DNA of 64,000 nt from the NCBI RefSeq assembly GCF_019175285.1, contig NC_056523.1, positions 183,041,130-183,105,129 of the forward strand, read 5' to 3'. Below, piece by piece: positions 58,398 through 64,000 of the stretch (the first letter of the stretch is position 1; the number at the start of each line of letters is the position of its first letter). Below the pieces are notes generated by a model. That model worked only from the letters and a program-made list of their open reading frames with translations. It did no database searches and had not been told where the DNA came from. The stretch comes from Sceloporus undulatus. Lineage: Eukaryota > Chordata > Lepidosauria > Squamata > Phrynosomatidae. A program made the position numbers and the translations under genes.

Positions 58398-59630
58398 GTT
58401 GGATTAGAAGAGTGATGAGGAACATGCGGCCCTTCAGATGGAGTGGTAATCTTGTTTGCCAGCATGGCCAAGGGTGGAGAATGATGGGGCTTGCTATCCA
58501 AGAATGATTGAATCAGGGAAGAGAGAGACGAGAGACCCTCAAAACTGACAACACACATTTGCTTTTGGAATGTACTGTTGTCAGCAAGCATAAATGCATG
58601 TCCTTTTTGCTATTAGTCACTCCTTCTCAAGATTGATGAGAACTTGGACTGTCTAGAAGGCTCGCAAACAGACAGTCCCTCCCTCACATGGCTTTTTTTA
58701 AAGGCCTTGCCTTGGAACACCTTCTGTTGTGATGGAAACATCAGATGTTTGGGTGTGGAAAATGTCCAATGCTTGAATGTGCAAAAGCCCCCCTTTCAGA
58801 CTCCTCATAATCAGGAAGGTACAATCTTTAAAATTCCAACTTTCTCACTCATGTTGAAGTATGCAAACAATTCTGATAACCCCATGAGTACATATTTGTA
58901 TTTTTAACATGCATCTGGAAACAATTATATACCTACAAACACCTTTGCATGTGACTTCCTGTTGTTTCTTTAGTACCTTTTCTCCAAAACTTCTGCCTTT
59001 TCCCCCCAACATAGCCTAAAGCAAGGTTTTAATAGGATTTAGCAGCACACACCCCAGAGGTTCCCTAAACCTTGTGATATCTCACTGCCTTGACTCCAGG
59101 TTACCAGTGGTTTTATACAGATTTATGCTTGCATGTGCTGTCTAGCTTTGGAAAGTCCCAACGTGACCCATCGATCACCAATGTTACTGGTTTGATAGAA
59201 CAGAATTCTTTCACATTCTCCTGTGGGCCCAAGGAGTTCAAATCCTTAGGGAGGAAAGTAAAAAAAAAGAAGAAAAAGCTATCTGGTTGAACAAATAACT
59301 AGGTGGTGCAGCAGGGTCTCTTTTATGGTGGCTTCACTGTGTCAGGCATCACTACTCAGGAAGTTTTGCCAGTGCTCTATATATACAGGACCCTTTCAAA
59401 ACAGACACACATGTCCTGGTTTCAACAGAAAATGCAAAGAAGCAGAATTGAAGAGCCAAAAAGAGAAACCTACTTACCTCCCAGGCAGAGCTCCACTGAG
59501 AAACCACCAACTTGCCAAACCTTGGGCAGAGCTCTTGCTCCATAATATCCACTTCCCTCCGCAGGATCTCTTCAACAAATGGGCACCAACAGAGCAGATG
59601 CTTGTTGGGCCTCCTTATTATGTACATTAG
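58398..59630. other. Downstream intergenic, no gene recognised
   Basis: 58425-58500 is a GGCCCTTCAGATG/CAGCATGGCCAAGG dispersed fragment. The rest is unassigned. Short overlapping frames at 59303-59630 have no family signature. Confidence 0.4.
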
Positions 59631-59786
59631 CCCTGGTTAGTGCATGGAGGGGAGACCACTAATGAATACCAAGTGCTGTGGGCTATATTTCAGAAGGAAC
59701 CATCTCTAAGGATTCCTTGCCTTACCCTCTTAAATTCATGGGGTCGCTGTAAGTCAACAAGCAACTTGAAGGCACACACACACATG
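59631..59786 (+). mobile_element. 5S rRNA-derived SINE, 3' part with (CA)n tail
   Basis: CCCTGGTTAGTGCATGGAGG, GAATACCAAGTGCTGTGGGC, ATTCATGGGGTCGCTGTAAG, CAACTTGAAGGCACACACAC. Starts inside the 5S-like region. Confidence 0.85.
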
Positions 59787-59890
59787 GCTGGGGTACTTGT
59801 GGTCCTCAAGATGTCGGCCTAAAACTCCCATAATGCCTCGTCAATGGTCATGTCAGCTGGCCCTTTGAGAAGCTGAAGTCCAAACTATCT

Positions 59891-60960
59891 GGGGAGATGG
59901 ACGTTTCCACTTTCTTAACCATCATGATTTTGTCCTTACTCAAAGCACATGTGATGATGGCATCATTGTCCTACTCCCTGTACAGGTCTGCTCAGGAATA
60001 AGCCTTTGAATTCAATGAGGTTTGCTCTCTGGTAAATTGACTTTCTTCTAAGCATAGAATTGCACTGGAAATCACTTAAGATCTGTGGGGATAAAGAGCC
60101 CTGATGAATTAAACACGTCTCATACATACACAAATTTTAAGGGGTTTATAACACAATTCTATGTCTTTATCTGTCTATCTGTCCCTCTCTCTCACATACA
60201 GAGAGTGAAAGATGCAGGACAGTATACATCCACAGTTCACACATTTAAGGAACAATTTACAAATGGACTAATATTTATTTGTCATGGCTCCAATTTTGTT
60301 CTTCACTGAATTTATAATACGTTTCTATTGTAGTTCTGGAGCATGTCCATGATCCTGGCTCTGTGTGGGGAAAGGTGGTGCCCACATTTTGGAAGACCAA
60401 GGCATTCTAATTTAAGCTAATGGTAGATTATTAGCCCATGCCAAAGCTGGTTGCCTAAAAAGGAGTTAGGCGAGTATGGGAGTGCCGATCTGCTGAAGAA
60501 GAGCTCTACCACTGGAATAGCATGCTTTGTTCTGGTTCCCCCACAGAAAGCTTGTGGGTATATATCAAACACCAATGCCCTTTTCTGCTCTTCGATTCAA
60601 AACACCCTTCTTCTCAATGTGATCCTGCACATTCTGTGCCTGAATATGGTGTAGAAGCTGCCCTCCTGGTTCATTTCAATGGAACAGGGAGAAAAAAACG
60701 GACCTCACCTACTGCTCTGGCAGTAATGTTCCAACAGGGCTTTAACAGTAGTAAAATTTCTGCCCTGCAACTATATCATCCCAATGCCCCACAAGATGGC
60801 ATATACGGTTGCTCTTGTCAGTTCCTGAATGAAATGCCTCCATGCAAACACCAGTCTTGGATAAGGGATAACCTGTATCAGTAGCATCTTTGTAGTTACC
60901 ATGTCAGTGGGCACTGGCTTGATTCTGAGTTTTTGCCTGAAGTTATAGTCTACATTGTGT
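59891..60960. other. Downstream intergenic, nothing recognised
   Basis: Looks largely single-copy. The frame at 60522-60884 (120 codons) carries no motif I know and no flanking splice signals that stand out. Confidence 0.4.
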
Positions 60961-61230
60961 ACAATCAGCCCCCCACTTTTGCAGATTTGATTATTCATGG
61001 AATTTGACAGACACCTTCGCCCTAGGAACCTCCAGGTCCTCCAGTGTGGCTCTACGGTCAACTTCCCCCAGAAATAGTGTTGGAGGACCAAGAGATCTCT
61101 AGTGGGAACACTTCCCTATACATTTGTAGGTTTTCCAGCAGAATTTTATAGTCAACTTCCAGCAGATGTTGCCATAGAGTTGTGCCGAAGGACCTAGAGA
61201 TTCCTAGAGAAATGTCCTCACAGGTTTAAA
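60961..61230. mobile_element. DNA-transposon-like repeat with internal duplication
   Basis: Starts ACAATCAGCCCCCCACTTTT, CAGATTTGATTATTCATGGA (Tigger-like end). Inside, GGACCAAGAGATCTCTAGTG and GGACCTAGAGATTCCTAGAG are two versions of one unit, as are GTCAACTTCCCCCAG and GTCAACTTCCAGCAG. Confidence 0.55.
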
Positions 61231-61739
61231 AAAGTGTTTTTTTATAAGTGTGATTTCTCCACTTTCACAGGGGCCCTGCGTCTCTAACCCAAGTGAATGT
61301 AGAGGGCCCATCCTACAAGGTGCTGAACATATATGGTGGGTGTATTTCAGAACCCTGGAAAGTTCCACTGTAGTTTCTTTAAAACCTGGAGTCAATTCAC
61401 TGTGACACTGAAGCCATGTCAGTATTGTATCCCACTGAGTGCTTGCTATCTGAAATAGTCCTCAGATAGGACACACTCTCTCTCTCACACACAAAAACAC
61501 ACAACCTGCTATAGCAGTTATGGACAACTTGACAGACAACACTTTGGTTTCTAGCATTCCTACTGAAATTGAATACCAAAAGGAAAGTTATGGTACAAAA
61601 TGAATGTCCTATTACACCAAAGGCCTGAAGACCAGGAATGGAAAAAAATAAATGGAAAATGATCAAAAACCTATTTTTTGAGTGATGGGAACCAGACAGG
61701 GAAAATCCTGAACTGATGAAAATCCTTGTAGTTTGGTCC

Positions 61740-62110
61740 ATGTGCAAAATTCATGCATGGTTGTTTTGCACAGAAAATATTTCTGCACAGAGATAGTTTT
61801 TTGTGCAGAACAGGCTGCCCTGGGCCCAAAATGATGCAATGTGGGAATTTAGTGTACAGAAAATTCACACACAGTTGTTTTTGCAAAGAAAACAGAATTT
61901 TCAGTGCAGAAAACCATACTTCTATGCAGATTTCTTTTCTACACAGAATATGCTGTTTCTTGCACAGAAAACATTTGTTTTCTAGGCAAAACAATTGTGT
62001 GTGGATTTTCTGCAGAGTCATTCCTGAATGGTGAATAGGCTTTGTAAACTGCACCGTTTTTGAAGACTTTCTTGCAGCAGGAAAAACATTGCTAGAATTG
62101 CTTGTTGCTT
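61740..62110. repeat. Degenerate TGCACAGAAAA-rich repeat
   Basis: Many variants of TTTGCACAGAAAAT, TTCTGCACAGAGAT, GTGCAGAACAGG in both orientations. The end (GACTTTCTTGCAGCAGG...TTGCTTGTTGCTTTTTT) matches 11870-11920. Explains long frames rich in Cys and Lys on both strands. Confidence 0.65.
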
Positions 62111-62117
62111 TTTTCAA

Positions 62118-64000
62118 AAAGATAATTAAGGATTATATTCCTTCTGAAAAGTGGCAGGACAGCATCCTCTTCCTTTTGGGGATGGGCAGAACAGAAAAGA
62201 CTTTTATTCCTTCCTTCTTCTATGTTTCCTTTTCCTTTTCCAAAGCTGCTGAATTTCAGCAGTGAGATTTTATTGGCAGAACACATGGCTTGACCTTGAT
62301 CCCTAGCACCCTGTACTTACTGTCTATTCCTTTTAAGGCTAACACTTTAAATAGACTGGCTTCATCCAATGAGACACCAATGCTTCCCTTCTTCTATGCC
62401 TGCTTTTATGTTGTTGTTTTTTACCCTGAAACCCATCTTGGTGCATGGTAGGGTTATTCCCAACTGTGTGGCTGAGGCATGGGAACAGACCCATATGAAG
62501 CACAGTCCTGCTCTCTGCTGAAGAAAAAGTAAAATAACATGCCTGGACTGCAGCAAAGGCTCAATTTACTGGCTGGTTTAGATCCAGAAGTTTATATACA
62601 TACTCTGCATACTGCATCTTCCAGCATACACCTTTCCACCCTTCTCACCCTTCTCCCTGCCCTCCCTGGTTCAATTTGGCCACTGGCAGTGAGACTGAGA
62701 GACATGATAGATCTCCCCTGTGCTAAATAATTTAACACAGGACAAATATTTCAGTCTACATGTGGATCATTGTTGTGGGACTCTTGTCAATTGTGGCACT
62801 GGGAAGCTACAATGGTTTGCAGCAGTCCAGTTCATCTACACAAAGAGAAACAGAAGTGTGTGGAACAGGAATGTATGTTCATCTGACTGATTTCCTTTGG
62901 TAATTTTCTTAAACACCGCATGGCCTTTCCTTGTAGGACTTTTTTAACATAGTGGCAGCTCAGACAAATAAGAATTGGGTGCTTTTCTATAAAAGCTGTA
63001 AAGATGTGACAGATATGGAGATCCACTTACCACAATAACAGTGCATTTACAGATGCAATGCCTGCTTGTTTTCAAACATATCATAACGATTAGAGACTTG
63101 TGTGGAGTTGTTTTTGTTTGTTTTTTACAAATGGGGGGGGGACAAAAGAGCACCCAAACAACTAAGATTGACAGGAAATGGAATTCTGCATATTGGTTGG
63201 GATAACAGAAGACACATTGCCTTGCTCACTTTCTCCCTTCCCTACTCCATCTTCCAAAGCTTGTTCCTTGGAATAAGAACTGTTTTGTGTTCATAAAACA
63301 GGGGCACACCAACCAGCCACAAGCACTGTAGAGTTGTCTATTTACATGGTGCCTTGATGCTGGAGGAATGAGGGCCTGAGTCCACAAGGAGATGCAGTTT
63401 GTTCCTGCAAAGTTCTATGAGAAACTGGACAAAAGTCTGTGTCTGTAAGAATCTGTATATAGTGCAAATTAGGGAGGTCCTAGAACAAAAGGGGAAAGTT
63501 TGGGGCAGTGGTTGAAGCGAGAGCTGGGCTGGGTCACTGCTCAAGGATGCTCCAACTGTTGGAAATCCAATGGTTGTTTCTGAAAGTTTTTCCTCTTGCA
63601 AAGGTCCAGCTCCTTTCAAGATGGGAAGAAGTCTTGCTCAGAAAAAAAAGAGAGAGAATAAGGATAATAACACCCTGGCTCTGCCCCAGCAGGATCTGTC
63701 TGTGGGCCATCTTTGGTTCTGGAGGGAAAGGCACCACCCCAACGTCGGAGTAAACTCTCCAGTTCCGCAGTCCATATCCAGTCTCCTGTGTCCCACCAGG
63801 CACTGTCGGTGCTCAGAGTTTCATCCCAAGCTAGTTTCCCAACAACAGGAGCACCATGGGTCTGGGGACTATTGCTTGGATTGTGGAGTTCACATGTGGC
63901 AGCCCCTAAGGGGCACCTACTAATCCTGGGTGATCTGCCATATGCCTCTTCTAGAGAGCCAGTATTGCAACAGTTGAGTCAGTTTTCCAGCCTTGTGGCT
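62118..64000. other. Downstream intergenic, no gene assigned
   Basis: No gene is confidently seen. The block from about 63510 to the window edge is less AT-rich and could be the start of a LINE or an exon-bearing region continuing beyond 64000. The longest frame there (63570-63923) shows no motif I recognise. Confidence 0.35.

Noticed and set aside
63570-63923. Possible coding exon near the window end
   Set aside because: No recognised domain, overlaps other frames and truncated by the window edge; left unassigned.
1-64000. LTR or other virus-derived elements
   Set aside because: Looked for paired long direct repeats, primer-binding-like sites and gag/pol/env-like frames; none were recognisable. 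Reverse-transcriptase remnants are all of LINE type.

Overview
This is vertebrate nuclear DNA from a reptile. I infer a squamate, probably an iguanian lizard. The repeats point that way: CR1 LINE ends with ATTCTATG-type tails, RTE/BovB-like LINE pieces, a squamate-style L1 end, a tRNA-derived SINE with an (ACA)n tail, a 5S rRNA-derived SINE, and very many short foldback DNA transposons. Species-level assignment is not possible from the sequence alone. There is one 10-N assembly gap (35130-35139) inside an (ATT)n run.

Only one host coding gene can be supported: a complete 168-residue Twist-family bHLH transcription factor at 18019-18525 (+), with its reading frame in a single exon. Its bHLH and C-terminal Twist box are classic, but the N-terminal half and several normally fixed positions match neither TWIST1 nor TWIST2 as I remember them. 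I therefore favour a third paralogue (TWIST3). A consensus splice donor (GTAAGT) lies 17 bases after the stop, as expected for Twist genes, whose last exon is non-coding. A strong acceptor at 53264-53265 opens about 1.2 kb of repeat-free sequence with polyadenylation signals, a candidate terminal 3'UTR exon. If so, about 35 kb of the window is the Twist intron.

Layout: 1-17.2 kb is upstream intergenic DNA with CR1, L1, RTE and MITE copies. 17.2-18.0 kb is the likely promoter and 5'UTR. 18.0-18.5 kb is the Twist coding exon. 18.5-53.3 kb is the probable intron, holding a degenerate tandem array (23.3-24.5 kb), two related long repeats (28.3-30.8 kb) and an AT-rich repeat-free block (33.1-34.0 kb) that is the best enhancer candidate. 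50.5-53.2 kb is a dense nest of foldback elements. 53.3-54.5 kb is the candidate last exon. 54.8-64 kb is downstream repeat-rich DNA.

The most informative structures are insertion histories readable from the sequence: a twin-primed, inverted L1 with a 16-bp target duplication sitting in a MITE; a 159-bp hAT-like MITE inside a CR1; a SINE-like insert splitting a Tigger-like MITE; an internally deleted CR1; and a 41-bp exact copy of an RTE piece spliced into a MITE 770 bp away. No LTR or other virus-derived element, CRISPR array, functional tRNA or functional rRNA gene was recognised.
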